A stretch of DNA of 64,000 nt from Serpens gallinarum (GTDB lineage: Bacteria; Pseudomonadota; Gammaproteobacteria; Pseudomonadales; Pseudomonadaceae). Position 1 is the first letter of the stretch, and every line of letters starts with the position of its first letter. The notes beneath the pieces are model-generated. The model was not told the origin of the DNA. It was given only the letters and a program-made list of their open reading frames with translations, and did not search any database. The position numbers and the translations under genes are program-made. Shown piece after piece: positions 43,181-51,608 of this stretch. Location of the stretch: contig NZ_JACSQG010000006.1 in the NCBI RefSeq assembly GCF_014836765.1, positions 124,001 through 188,000 on the forward strand. The letters are read 5' to 3'.

Positions 43181-43588
43181 ATGCCCAAGCCGTCACCTGC
43201 CCTGGTCTATTCCTGTTCCGGCTGCTCCAACGTGGCCCAGTTGGCCAATACGCTGGCGGTGCGCCTGGACCGCGCGGGGCTGGCGGAGATGTCCTGCATT
43301 GCCGGGGTGGGTGGCAATGTCCCCGCGCTGGTCAAGAAAGCCAGCGCCGGCCGGCCGATTCTAGCCATCGACGGCTGCCACCTGCACTGCGCCAAGGCCT
43401 GCCTGGCCCAGCATGGAGTGACCGCCAATGTACATGTGGTGCTCAGTGAGTACGGTTTGAAGAAGCGCTACCGGGAAGATTTTTCCAGTGCGCAAGCCGA
43501 TCAGCTGTACGACGAGCTGAGCCAGCTGATTGCCAGTGACCGCATGACCGCGCCGCCCGAGCAACCGAAGCTGCACGTCATCAAGTAA
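43181..43588 (+). CDS. DGC-domain putative zinc-binding protein, copy 2
   Basis: A 135-residue paralogue of the gene at 42658 with the same cysteine motifs (YSCSGCSNVAQLAN, MSCIAGVGG, DGCHLHCAKACL). GGGAG lies before the start. Its own Anr/Dnr box marks it as part of the low-oxygen/NO regulon, unlike copy 1, which depends on dnr read-through. A common job in denitrification, perhaps metal or sulfur handling, is inference. Confidence 0.82.
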   Translation: MPKPSPALVYSCSGCSNVAQLANTLAVRLDRAGLAEMSCIAGVGGNVPALVKKASAGRPILAIDGCHLHCAKACLAQHGVTANVHVVLSEYGLKKRYREDFSSAQADQLYDELSQLIASDRMTAPPEQPKLHVIK

Positions 43589-43633
43589 TGGGAGCAGAAA
43601 TGGCGCACATGAAATCACCCGTGACCAAAACAG

Positions 43634-43656
43634 ATGGGGAACAAGCCGCTCCCCAT
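43634..43656. terminator. Bidirectional terminator between DGC copy 2 and moeA
   Basis: ATGGGG pairs with CCCCAT around a GC-containing loop and is flanked by AAAA on the left and TTTCC on the right, so it can serve both convergent genes. Confidence 0.6.
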
Positions 43657-43665
43657 TTCCTTCTA

Positions 43666-44898
43666 TTAGTTCAATAACGAGCTGAACGGAAGGTATTCGA
43701 CCGACTCGCCCTCTTCCAGGGTGTGATTGCATTCGACCAGCGCCAGGCCATCGGCCCAGCAGGCCGAGGTCAGCATCGCCGAGCCCTGACGTGGATGCAG
43801 ACAGACACGCAGTTCGCCGTCGACTGTTTCCAGGCGCGCGCGCAAATATTGGCGGCGCACATTGCGCTTGCGCCAGGCGAAACCCGCAGGCAGGCGCAGC
43901 GGCTGCGGCACCACCTCCCGACAGCCCTGCGCACTGAGCAGGAAGGGCCGCGCCACCACCAGGGCGGTAATCAGCGCCGCCGCTGGATTGCCCGGCAGAC
44001 CAAGCCACGGCGTGCCGTGGATTTCACCGAACGCCAGCGGCTTGCCCGGCTGGATCGCCAGGCGCCACAGGTGCAGTTCGCCCAGTTCGCGTACCGCCTG
44101 CTTGAGATGGTCTTCCTCACCAACGGAAACGCCGCCGGAGGTCATCACGACGTCCTGTTCAGCCGCAGCCCGGGCCAGCGTGTCACGGGTAACGGCCAGA
44201 TCGTCGGCCATCACTCCGTAATCCGTTACCTGCAAGCCCAGGCTGCTGAGCACGCCGAGCAGGCTGTAGCGGTTGGCGTTGTACAGCTGGCCGGGGGCCA
44301 ACTCCTCGCCCGGCTCACGCAGCTCGTCGCCACTGCTGAGCAGCCCGACGCGCAGTGACTGGTACACCGCCACCCGGGCATAGCCCAGGCTGGCCAGCAG
44401 ACCCAATTCTTGCGGACGCATACGTTGGCCGGCCGCCAGCACTGGTGTGCCGGCCAGCAACTCCTCGCCTTGCCGACGCACATTGGCGCCGATGTCCAGC
44501 GCCGGTACCCAGACCCTCTCGGGCTCCACCTTGCACACCTCCTGGGGCACCACAGTGTCGGCACCCGGAGGTAGTGGCGCCCCGGTAAAAATCCGCACCA
44601 GATGACCGCCCGGCAACGGCTCCAGGGCCGCGTCGCCAGCCGCGATACGCCCAGCCAAAGGCAGCCAGCCACCCTGCGCCGGCACATCGGCGGCACGCAG
44701 GGCGTAACCGTCCATGGCGCTGTTGTCCCAGGCCGGCACATCGGAGGGTGCACGCACCTCCTCTGCCAACACCCGACCGAGAATCTGCGCCAGGGGCAAC
44801 GACTCTACTTGCGGCGCTGCCGGCACGCGCTCCAGCAAGGCCGTTATCGCTTCATCCACCGGGCGCAGCCCGTGGGTATCACAGCCACAGGCGCTCAT
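43666..44898 (-). CDS. moeA: Molybdopterin molybdotransferase
   Basis: A 410-residue MoeA that inserts molybdate into adenylylated molybdopterin. Visible are DNSAMDGYALR, the FTGAPLPPGADTVV segment, the MoCF-biosynthesis core with TSGGVSVGEEDH and GLPGNPAA, and a C-terminal beta domain. I chose the start 44898 (GGGAG six bases upstream), overlapping the moaB stop. With moaB it forms a cofactor pair next to the nar genes. Confidence 0.94.
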   Translation of the reverse strand: MSACGCDTHGLRPVDEAITALLERVPAAPQVESLPLAQILGRVLAEEVRAPSDVPAWDNSAMDGYALRAADVPAQGGWLPLAGRIAAGDAALEPLPGGHLVRIFTGAPLPPGADTVVPQEVCKVEPERVWVPALDIGANVRRQGEELLAGTPVLAAGQRMRPQELGLLASLGYARVAVYQSLRVGLLSSGDELREPGEELAPGQLYNANRYSLLGVLSSLGLQVTDYGVMADDLAVTRDTLARAAAEQDVVMTSGGVSVGEEDHLKQAVRELGELHLWRLAIQPGKPLAFGEIHGTPWLGLPGNPAAALITALVVARPFLLSAQGCREVVPQPLRLPAGFAWRKRNVRRQYLRARLETVDGELRVCLHPRQGSAMLTSACWADGLALVECNHTLEEGESVEYLPFSSLLN

Positions 44899-45449
44899 GA
44901 GCGGCTCCCGCAGCAGGTCGCCGCCTGATCCGCCGGGCGCTTGAGATGGGGCACGAAATTGCATGGCCGGGTACGGCTGTCGAGCTGTTCGACAAGAATC
45001 TTCTGCCAGGCGGTGCGGCAAGCATTCGGCGATCCCGGCAGGCAGCACACCAGGGTACCGTTGCTCATCCCGGCCAGCGCCCGCGACTGCACGGTGGAGG
45101 TGCCGATATCGACCAGGGAAACCTGCCGGAACAGCTCACCAAAGCCGTCCACGGTCTTTTCCAACAGCGGCGTCACCGCCTGCGGTGTGTTGTCACGCGC
45201 GGTAAAACCAGTGCCGCCGGTAATCAGCACCACCTGAACCTGCCCATCGGCAATCCAGCTGCACAGCCGGGCACGGATCTGCCAGATGTCGTCGCTCACC
45301 AGCGCCCGATCGGCCAGTTCATGGCCGGCTGCCAACAGCCCGTCGATCAGGGCCTGCCCGGAGGTATCGGTGTCCAGGCTGCGGGTATCGCTGACTGTCA
45401 GCACCGCGATGCGCAGAGGCAGGAATTCAGCGTTGGATAAATGCGCCAT
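44895..45449 (-). CDS. moaB: Molybdopterin adenylyltransferase-type protein MoaB
   Basis: A 184-residue protein of the MoaB/MogA fold with [19 protein letters not shown], the [13 protein letters not shown] motif that binds molybdopterin, and the [12 protein letters not shown] segment. GGAG lies nine bases before the chosen start; the longer frame to 45509 is not used. The last residues contain an unusual C-C pair (ATCCGSRS). Confidence 0.93.
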   Translation of the reverse strand: MAHLSNAEFLPLRIAVLTVSDTRSLDTDTSGQALIDGLLAAGHELADRALVSDDIWQIRARLCSWIADGQVQVVLITGGTGFTARDNTPQAVTPLLEKTVDGFGELFRQVSLVDIGTSTVQSRALAGMSNGTLVCCLPGSPNACRTAWQKILVEQLDSRTRPCNFVPHLKRPADQAATCCGSRS

Positions 45450-45588
45450 GGAAGAAATCTCCGTTGAAAATATCGATGCAGACTGCACCGCCACCGACGT
45501 GCAGCCCATCCCCCCAAGGAGGTACTACCGGCAACGGGGGCCGGAGAACATGTGAGCGTCAGCCTAGGCCCAATCGATTTTTTACCCC

Positions 45589-45602
45589 TTGATCAACGTC
45601 AA
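45589..45602. promoter_or_regulatory. Dnr/Anr box upstream of ytfE/dnrN
   Basis: TTGATCAACGTCAA fits TTGAT-N4-GTCAA and lies about 67 bp (centre) before the ytfE start and 147 bp from moaB; its asymmetry resembles boxes of Dnr-dependent promoters. Confidence 0.82.
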
Positions 45603-45662
45603 GGGGCCACGGGTTATCTGGCGGCAGAGTATCGATCCCTTCATCCGACACGAGCCTGCCCT

Positions 45663-46328
45663 ATGAGCACTGCATTGTTGAACGAAACACTCGGCAGCCT
45701 GGCTACGCGCATTCCCGGCGCAACCCGTATCCTGCGCGAGCAACGGCTGGATTTCTGCTGCGGCGGCGCGCAGTCCCTGCAGCAGGCCTGCGAACAGCGC
45801 GGAATCGATGCAACCCTGGTGGCCGAACAACTGCTGCACCTTCAGCAACAGCCCGGCGCGAATAGCAACTGGGAGCTGACGCCTACCCCGCAGTTGATCG
45901 AGCACATTCTGGAGCGCTACCACGCCCGCCACCGTGAACAGCTGCCGGAACTTATTCGTCTGGCCAACCGCGTGGAGCATGTTCACACCCGCAACCCCGA
46001 CTGCCCCCACGGCCTGGCCGCACTGCTGGACGAGATTTACGGCGAACTGGAGCACCATATGTGCAAGGAGGAACGTATTCTGTTCCCGATGTTCAACCAG
46101 GGTGTGGCGGCCTCGGTACTGGTGGGCGGGCCAATTGCAGTGATGCGCCATGAACACGATCAGCACGGCGAAGCGTTGGAGCAACTGGCCGAACTGACCC
46201 ACGATATCCAACCGCCGCCCGGCGCCTGCAACACCTGGCGCGCGCTGTATCGCGGCCTGCGGGAATTTCGCGATGACCTGATACAGCACATCCACCTGGA
46301 GAACACTGTTTTGTTTGTGCGCTCGTGA
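45663..46328 (+). CDS. ytfE: Iron-sulfur cluster repair di-iron protein (RIC, DnrN type)
   Basis: A 221-residue RIC/ScdA/YtfE protein that repairs iron-sulfur clusters after nitrosative damage. The N-terminal ScdA domain has the paired cysteines Cys32-Cys33 in DFCCGG; the hemerythrin-like domain shows His/Glu iron ligands in ERYHARHREQLPEL, EHHMCKEERILFP, MRHEHDQHGE and IHLENTVLF. The start at 45663 fits the family; a longer frame exists but lacks a ribosome site. The Dnr box upstream and the neighbouring dnr support NO-induced expression. Confidence 0.93.
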   Translation: MSTALLNETLGSLATRIPGATRILREQRLDFCCGGAQSLQQACEQRGIDATLVAEQLLHLQQQPGANSNWELTPTPQLIEHILERYHARHREQLPELIRLANRVEHVHTRNPDCPHGLAALLDEIYGELEHHMCKEERILFPMFNQGVAASVLVGGPIAVMRHEHDQHGEALEQLAELTHDIQPPPGACNTWRALYRGLREFRDDLIQHIHLENTVLFVRS

Positions 46329-46464
46329 CTGCCCAACGCACGGCTGCGACGAGGGCAGATAATTAATGCGGGCAACGTGGCTCGAAAAAAGTGGGCCACG
46401 GCTCGAATCCGAACAGGCAATCTAGCGTTGCAGGAATGAGCGCGGTATGCGCGGAAGGCAGAAA

Positions 46465-46495
46465 CGAAAAAAGCGACCCTAAGGTCGCTTTCTCG
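46465..46495 (-). terminator. Terminator of the tRNA-Val/tRNA-Asp transcript
   Basis: AAGCGACC pairs with GGTCGCTT (loop CTAA), followed on the minus strand by a run of six T, downstream of tRNA-Asp. It also lies convergent to ytfE. Confidence 0.8.
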
Positions 46496-46529
46496 TTGAT
46501 GCGGGCTTCAGTCTGACCCGTATCGAATA

Positions 46530-46606
46530 TGGCGCAGTGGACGGGACTCGAACCCGCGACCCCCGGCGTGACAGGCCGGTATTCTAACCGACTGAACTAC
46601 CACTGC
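46530..46606 (-). tRNA. tRNA-Asp(GTC)
   Basis: Seventy-seven bases with encoded CCA: acceptor GCAGTGG/CCACTGC, anticodon loop CTGTCAC (GTC), T-loop GGTTCGAGTCC. Confidence 0.96.
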
Positions 46607-46619
46607 GCATTACCTCGAG

Positions 46620-46695
46620 TGGTGGGTGATGACGGGTTCGAACCGCCGACCCTCTGCTTGTAAGGCAGATGCTCTCCCAGCTGAGCTAATCACCC
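46620..46695 (-). tRNA. tRNA-Val(TAC)
   Basis: Seventy-six bases with encoded CCA: acceptor GGGTGAT/ATCACCC, anticodon loop CTTACAA (TAC), T-loop GGTTCGAACC. It lies 13 bp upstream of tRNA-Asp in the same transcript. Confidence 0.96.
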
Positions 46696-46900
46696 GTTTG
46701 CTCTCGAAGTGGGGCGCATTCTAGAGAGCCCGAATGACCTTGGCAAGCCCTAAATGAAAAAAATTTTGCAGATGTTCCAATGACTTAGGAAATTTCTGCT
46801 TTTTAGACGATTCATCCACCGTTGATACCCGCCAGGGTTGGCCTGCGCGCGGCGGGCGGGAATAATGCCCGCTTTGCGTTTTCAGGAGATCCTCCCCGCC

Positions 46901-47821
46901 ATGTGGTTCCGCAACCTGCTCGTTTACCGCCTCAATGCCGATTTCCGATTCGATGCCGAGGCCCTGGAAACCGCACTGGCCAGCAAACCTGCCCGCTCCT
47001 GCGCCAGCCAGGAGCTGTCCACCTACGGCTTCATCGCCCCGTTCGGCAAAGGTGCGGACGCCCCGCTGATGCACACCAGTCAGGGTTTCTATCTGCTGGC
47101 TGCGCGTAAGGAAGAACGCATCCTGCCCGGCAGCGTAGTGCGCGATGCCCTCAAGGAGAAGGTCGACCAGATCGAAGCCGAGCAGATGCGCAAGGTCTAT
47201 AAGAAGGAGCGCGACCAGCTCAAGGATGAAATCATCCTGGACTTCTTACCCCGCGCCTTCATCCGCAAATCCGCCACCTTTGCCGCCATCGCGCCTGAGC
47301 AGGGCCTGATTCTCGTCGATGCCTCCAGCTCCAAGCGCGCCGAAGACCTGCTTTCCACCCTGCGCGAAGTGCTCGGCTCACTGCCGGTACGGCCGCTGAA
47401 CGTCAAGCTGGCGCCGACCGCCACGTTCACCGAATGGGTGAAAAGCAACGCAGCCAGCCATGGCCTGCACGTGCTGGATGAATGCGAACTGCGCGACACT
47501 CAGGAAGATGGCGGCATCATTCGCTGCAAACGCCAAGACTTGGCCAGCGAGGAGATCCAGCACCACCTCACCGCCGGCAAGCTGGTCACCAAGCTGAGCC
47601 TGGCCTGGGAAGACAAACTGTCCTTGGTGCTGGACGACAAGCTGGCGATCAAACGCCTACGTTTTGAAGACCTGTTGCAGGACCAGGCTGAACAGGACGG
47701 TGGCGATGACGCCCTCGGCCAGTTGGACGCCAGCTTTACCTTGATGATGCTGACCTTCATCGAGTTCCTGCCGCAGTTGTTCGAAGCCCTTGGCGGTGAG
47801 GAGATTCCCCAGGCCATTTGA
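46901..47821 (+). CDS. rdgC: Recombination-associated protein
   Basis: A 306-residue protein, exactly the RdgC family length, with the N-terminal [15 protein letters not shown] and the C-terminal [19 protein letters not shown]. RdgC forms ring dimers on DNA and limits RecA. The start is fixed by the family alignment; AGGAG lies 13 bases upstream, rather far. It is transcribed away from the divergent tRNA pair. Confidence 0.93.
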   Translation: MWFRNLLVYRLNADFRFDAEALETALASKPARSCASQELSTYGFIAPFGKGADAPLMHTSQGFYLLAARKEERILPGSVVRDALKEKVDQIEAEQMRKVYKKERDQLKDEIILDFLPRAFIRKSATFAAIAPEQGLILVDASSSKRAEDLLSTLREVLGSLPVRPLNVKLAPTATFTEWVKSNAASHGLHVLDECELRDTQEDGGIIRCKRQDLASEEIQHHLTAGKLVTKLSLAWEDKLSLVLDDKLAIKRLRFEDLLQDQAEQDGGDDALGQLDASFTLMMLTFIEFLPQLFEALGGEEIPQAI

Positions 47822-48008
47822 TTCCTGCTTCCGCTGCCCGTTGCAGTAGCCCTATACACAGGAGCATGCCCTGATGGGCAGGCTGCGGCGGCGCGCCACC
47901 TGTGTGTCGACAGGCCTGCCATGCGTTCCCGTCACGCCGGGAAGGTGCAACGCAACCGGACACGGTGCAAACCCTGGCTTTATTAATCTGCCTTTCAAGG
48001 AAAGCTCC

Positions 48009-48977
48009 ATGCGTGCATTGGCCGCTTTAAGCCGCTTCGTCGGTAACACGTTCGCCCTCTGGGTTTTGCTGTTCGCTGTACTGGCCTTCTATCAACCCGC
48101 CTGGTTTCTACCTATCGCCAAGGGCGGCTGGATCGTGCCGCTGCTGGGCCTGATCATGTTCGGCATGGGCCTGACCCTGAAGACTGAAGACTTCCGCGAA
48201 GTGGCGCGCCAACCGTTGCGTGTGCTGATCGGCGTACTCGCCCAGTTCATCATCATGCCGGGCCTGGCCTGGCTGCTGTGCAAGGTCCTGAATCTGCCCG
48301 CGGAAATCGCCGTTGGCGTGATCCTGGTCGGCTGCTGCCCGGGCGGCACGGCGTCCAACGTGATGGCCTGGTTCGCCCGCGGCGACGTGGCGTTGTCGGT
48401 GGCCATCACCTCGGTGTCCACCCTCCTCGCCCCGATCGTCACCCCGGCGCTGATCTGGTTGCTGGCCTCGGCCTGGCTGCCGGTGGATTTCGGCGCCATG
48501 TTCTGGTCCATCGTTCAGGTGGTGATTCTGCCCATCGTGCTCGGCTTGCTCGCGCAGCGCCTGCTGGGCGCGCGCGTGCGGGTGGCTGTGGATGTGTTGC
48601 CGCTGGTGTCGGTGTTCAGCATCGTCGCCATCGTTGCCGCCGTGGTGGCGGCCAGCCAGGCAAAAATCGCCGAATCCGGCCTGCTGATCATGGCCGTGGT
48701 GGTGCTGCACAATGGCCTGGGACTGGCCATGGGCTATGCCGCCGGCCAACTGTTCGGCCTGCCACTGGCGCAGCGCAAGACCCTGTCTATGGAAGTCGGC
48801 ATGCAGAACTCCGGGCTTGGCGCCGCTTTGGCCAGCGCCCATTTCTCGCCGCTGGCGGCGGTGCCCAGTGCGCTGTTCAGCGTCTGGCACAACCTTTCCG
48901 GCCCGATGCTGGCGACCGTGTTCCGGCGCATGAACGATCCGCAAACGGCGCCGGCCAAGCAGGCCGCCGCCGAATAA
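48009..48977 (+). CDS. Bile acid:sodium symporter family transporter
   Basis: A 322-residue BASS-family permease with about ten TMs, beginning [19 protein letters not shown]. The family motifs [20 protein letters not shown] and the late [16 protein letters not shown] are clear. Relatives include PanS-type pantothenate or keto-acid transporters; the substrate is not predictable. AAGGA lies before the start. The 190 bp between rdgC and this gene contains no motif that I recognise. Confidence 0.9.
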   Translation: MRALAALSRFVGNTFALWVLLFAVLAFYQPAWFLPIAKGGWIVPLLGLIMFGMGLTLKTEDFREVARQPLRVLIGVLAQFIIMPGLAWLLCKVLNLPAEIAVGVILVGCCPGGTASNVMAWFARGDVALSVAITSVSTLLAPIVTPALIWLLASAWLPVDFGAMFWSIVQVVILPIVLGLLAQRLLGARVRVAVDVLPLVSVFSIVAIVAAVVAASQAKIAESGLLIMAVVVLHNGLGLAMGYAAGQLFGLPLAQRKTLSMEVGMQNSGLGAALASAHFSPLAAVPSALFSVWHNLSGPMLATVFRRMNDPQTAPAKQAAAE

Positions 48978-49023
48978 AAATGCTGGGGGCCCCTTGCCCG
49001 GGGCGCCCAGCTGTGCAAAATAA

Positions 49024-49104
49024 AACGCCGGCGGGGACGACCCCGCCGGCGTTCTTATTGGCCCTGTGCGGCCGCAAGAGCGCTTCACATCAGGGGACGG
49101 CCCC
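49024..49104 (+). ncRNA. Guanidine-II (mini-ykkC) riboswitch
   Basis: Two hairpins, each with an ACGR tetraloop, precede sugE. P1 has a perfect 13-bp stem (49024-49036 with 49041-49053) and loop ACGA; P2 is GGGG-ACGG-CCCC (49093-49104), nine bases before the GGAGG ribosome site at 49113. Paired ACGR hairpins upstream of sugE/gdx are the definition of the guanidine-II class, which exposes the ribosome site when guanidinium binds. The linker (39 bases) is at the long end of what I know for this class. Confidence 0.8.
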
Positions 49105-49124
49105 AGCTTTTTGGAGGTATCCCC

Positions 49125-49439
49125 ATGTCCTGGCTCATTCTGTTCTTTGCCGGCCTGTTCGAAATTGCCTGGGCCATCGGCCTGAAATACACCGACGGCT
49201 TTACCCGCTTGATTCCCTCCGCCCTGACGGTCGCAGCCATGCTGGTCAGCCTGGGGCTGCTGGGCCTGGCCATGAAGGGGCTGCCCCTGGGCACCGCCTA
49301 TGCGGTGTGGACCGGCATTGGCGCCGTCGGCACGGTGATTGCCGGCATCATCCTGTTCGGTGAGTCCATGGCGCCGCTGCGCCTGGCCAGTGTGGCGCTG
49401 ATCGTCACCGGCCTGGTCGGGCTCAAGCTCAGTCATTGA
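49125..49439 (+). CDS. sugE: Guanidinium exporter (SMR family)
   Basis: A 104-residue four-TM small multidrug resistance protein of the SugE/Gdx branch, with the essential Glu13 in [10 protein letters not shown] and the [14 protein letters not shown] segment. Gdx proteins export guanidinium in exchange for protons. GGAGGT precedes the start, and a guanidine-II riboswitch precedes that, which strongly supports the guanidinium role over a general drug-efflux role. Confidence 0.93.
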   Translation: MSWLILFFAGLFEIAWAIGLKYTDGFTRLIPSALTVAAMLVSLGLLGLAMKGLPLGTAYAVWTGIGAVGTVIAGIILFGESMAPLRLASVALIVTGLVGLKLSH

Positions 49440-49446
49440 CGTGTCT

Positions 49447-49542
49447 CAGCGCAGGGCGGATTTCCCGCCCTGCGACTGACAGTCAGATCTGACCCAGCGC
49501 AGGGCGGATTTCCCGCCCTGCGACTGACAGTCAGATCTGACC
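49447..49542. repeat. 48-bp tandem duplication containing a terminator and the azlD stop
   Basis: Two identical 48-bp units (49447-49494 and 49495-49542), each with the hairpin GCAGGGCGG/CCGCCCTGC and the sequence encoding the last codons and stop of azlD. The terminator between the convergent sugE and azlD genes is therefore doubled. Confidence 0.9.
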
Positions 49543-49854
49543 CAGCGCCCAGCGCAACAGAAAGAACACCAGCAACCCGCCCGCGATGGTGGCCAGCAGG
49601 TTACGGCTGAGTGCGGCAATCGCAATGGTCACCACCCCGCCCAGCAGATAGGCATTGTCCAGGCGCACCTGCAGCGTTTGTCCGTCAGGCATGAACATGC
49701 CCGGCGCGACGATGGCGCATAGCACAGCGATGGGCACATAGCGCAGGCCCTGACGCACCAGCGGTGGAAATCGCAGGTTCGGCCAGGCGAACAAGCTGTA
49801 ACGGATGACGAAGGTGATCACTGCCATACCCAGTATCAGCAACCAGATATCCAT
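49531..49854 (-). CDS. azlD: AzlD-type branched-chain amino acid transport subunit
   Basis: A 107-residue membrane protein with three or four TMs, beginning [22 protein letters not shown], the pattern of AzlD. With AzlC it forms a two-part exporter of branched-chain amino acids. Its start overlaps the azlC stop by one base. Its 3' end (49531-49542) is repeated in the tandem duplication that follows. Confidence 0.9.
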   Translation of the reverse strand: MDIWLLILGMAVITFVIRYSLFAWPNLRFPPLVRQGLRYVPIAVLCAIVAPGMFMPDGQTLQVRLDNAYLLGGVVTIAIAALSRNLLATIAGGLLVFFLLRWALGQI

Positions 49855-50570
49855 CAGGCATCCTCCCCGACTGCGTGGCGGGTTTCACGACGCTGCTCCA
49901 GCCAGACACCGACGATGATTCCGGCGAGTGCTGCAACCAGCAGGCCGAGCTTGTACGGCAGGCCGTGAAAGGCCAATGCCACTGCACCGGCCACCAGCGC
50001 CGCGGCAACTTGCGGCACATTGCGCAGCATCGGCACGACGATGCCGATGAAGGTGGCGAGCATCGCGAAATCCAATCCCCAGGTCGCCAGGTTTGGCACC
50101 GCCTGGCCGAAGGCCACGCCGATCAGCGTGCACAGCTGCCAGTTGGTGTACATGGCCAGGCAGGAACCGAAAAAATACCAGTGTTTATGCGCTGACTCGT
50201 CGCGTGCCGCGTAGCGGTGCTGGACCACGGCGAAGGTTTCATCGGTCAGCCAGAACGCCAGGGGCGCCCGCCAGCGGCCCGGCAGATGGCGCACGAACGG
50301 TTGCAGGGTGGCGCTGTAGAGGGCGTGTCGCAGGTTGACCACAAAGGTGGTGAGCAGCAGTACGACCATACCGGCGCCGCCCCCCAGCAAGCTGACCGCA
50401 ATGAATTGCGCGGAGCCGGCGAAGACCAGTAGAGACATGCCCAATGCCTGCCACAGGGACAGGCCAGCGGCACTGGCCAGGGTGCCAAAGATGATGCCGA
50501 AGGGAATCGCGCCGAGAATCAGAGGTAGGGTATCGCGGGCGCCATTGAGGAATTCGTGTAAGCGGGACAT
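49854..50570 (-). CDS. azlC: AzlC-type branched-chain amino acid exporter subunit
   Basis: A 238-residue membrane protein with six to seven TMs, with [20 protein letters not shown] and [11 protein letters not shown] as family signatures. It is the larger subunit of AzlCD-type exporters (YgaZH-like). AAGGAG lies before the start at 50570. The amino acid exported is not certain from sequence. Confidence 0.9.
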   Translation of the reverse strand: MSRLHEFLNGARDTLPLILGAIPFGIIFGTLASAAGLSLWQALGMSLLVFAGSAQFIAVSLLGGGAGMVVLLLTTFVVNLRHALYSATLQPFVRHLPGRWRAPLAFWLTDETFAVVQHRYAARDESAHKHWYFFGSCLAMYTNWQLCTLIGVAFGQAVPNLATWGLDFAMLATFIGIVVPMLRNVPQVAAALVAGAVALAFHGLPYKLGLLVAALAGIIVGVWLEQRRETRHAVGEDA

Positions 50571-50662
50571 GGTTTCTCCTTGGGGAGAAGAAACCTACAC
50601 CAAGTCGGCGTGGTTCGTCTCACTCTGCCAGCGGCCTCAGAGCGCGACGACCCGCAAATCCT

Positions 50663-51292
50663 TCACTTGGCCGCCAGGGGCTGTTTCGGCGGGCCGCTTT
50701 GTAGGGAATGCTCGCTGGCACGCCCACCGGCAAAACTGTCCTCGAGTTGCCGCTTGACGTCTGGCCATTCCAGGTCGGTGATGCTGTACAGCACGGTATC
50801 GTCGAGACGGCCGTCCGCCAGGCGACGATGGTTGCGCAACAGGCCCTCGCGCCGAGCGCCGAGCTTTTCAATCGCCCGTTGGGAACGCAAGTTGCTGGCG
50901 GCGGTTTTCAGTTGCACGCGGACCAATTGCCACTGCTCGAACGCCTGGCGCAGCAGAAGGAACTTGATCGAAGTGTTCAGTCCCGTGCCGTGCTGGTGAT
51001 GGTCGAGCCAGGTCCAGCCGATTTCGGCTGCCGGCAAAGCAGGCAGGAAATCGGCGAATCGTGTAGTACCGACCACGCTCTCATCAAGGCGCACCGTAAA
51101 GACCACTGCCCGCCCCTCACGCTGCTCCACCAGCGCCTGCCGATACCAGTCCGGACGCAGAGGGCCCTGCATGTAGACCAGGCGCTCATGATTGGCTTCG
51201 GCCAGGCTGACCAAGGCCGGAATATCGCTTTCGAGCAGAGGCTCCAGACGCAGCGCCCCGCGCTGCAAAGTAATAGGTTGCGGCATGAACAT
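50663..51292 (-). CDS. GNAT-family N-acetyltransferase (RimJ/RimL-like)
   Basis: A 209-residue acetyltransferase of the Acetyltransf_3 (RimJ/RimL) type. The acetyl-CoA region shows GWTWLDHHQHGTGLNTSIK and the following LLRQAFEQWQLVRVQLKTAASNLRSQRAIEKLG, typical of ribosomal-protein or small-molecule acetyltransferases. AGGAG lies six bases before the start at 51292. Substrate unknown. It diverges from the hybrid kinase gene, as a similar gene does in P. aeruginosa. Confidence 0.85.
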   Translation of the reverse strand: MFMPQPITLQRGALRLEPLLESDIPALVSLAEANHERLVYMQGPLRPDWYRQALVEQREGRAVVFTVRLDESVVGTTRFADFLPALPAAEIGWTWLDHHQHGTGLNTSIKFLLLRQAFEQWQLVRVQLKTAASNLRSQRAIEKLGARREGLLRNHRRLADGRLDDTVLYSITDLEWPDVKRQLEDSFAGGRASEHSLQSGPPKQPLAAK

Positions 51293-51608
51293 CGCACTCT
51301 CCTTGTTTTTTCCAGACGGGCCTCGGTCCCATATGAACATCGGCCCCGCCAGAAGTGCCGCCCTGGCATAAAACAAGCCGTTTCGAGCACTGCGCTGTGT
51401 CAGGGTCGAACTGGGGTGGGCATCTGCGACATTGGTAGCAAGACGCCTGACGCCGCACCGCTTTACTGCGAAACTATAGGCACGGACGTGGCATCACCTT
51501 GCGCTACTCGGTCATTGCCCCGATGTTACCGAGCATGGATCGATCACTGTCGCCACACCCTGTCCGGCCACCTCCGGCCGACGCTGTTTTGAAACGTTTG
51601 GAGTTCGC
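51293..51608. other. Divergent intergenic region without recognisable elements
   Basis: These 316 bp must hold the promoters of the acetyltransferase and the hybrid kinase genes. I see no repeat, hairpin or known operator. A TGGCAT...TTGC sequence near 51488 has one base too few for a sigma-54 promoter. Confidence 0.5.

Noticed and set aside
45448-45555. Plus-strand frame of 35 codons starting at the moaB start
   Set aside because: It has no ribosome site and overlaps the moaB start on the other strand.
47822-48008. Possible riboswitch leader before the BASS transporter
   Set aside because: No conserved core of any riboswitch class that I know is present; only ordinary GC-rich sequence.
51488-51503. 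Possible sigma-54 promoter (TGGCAT...TTGC) before the hybrid kinase
   Set aside because: The distance between GG and GC is nine bases instead of ten.
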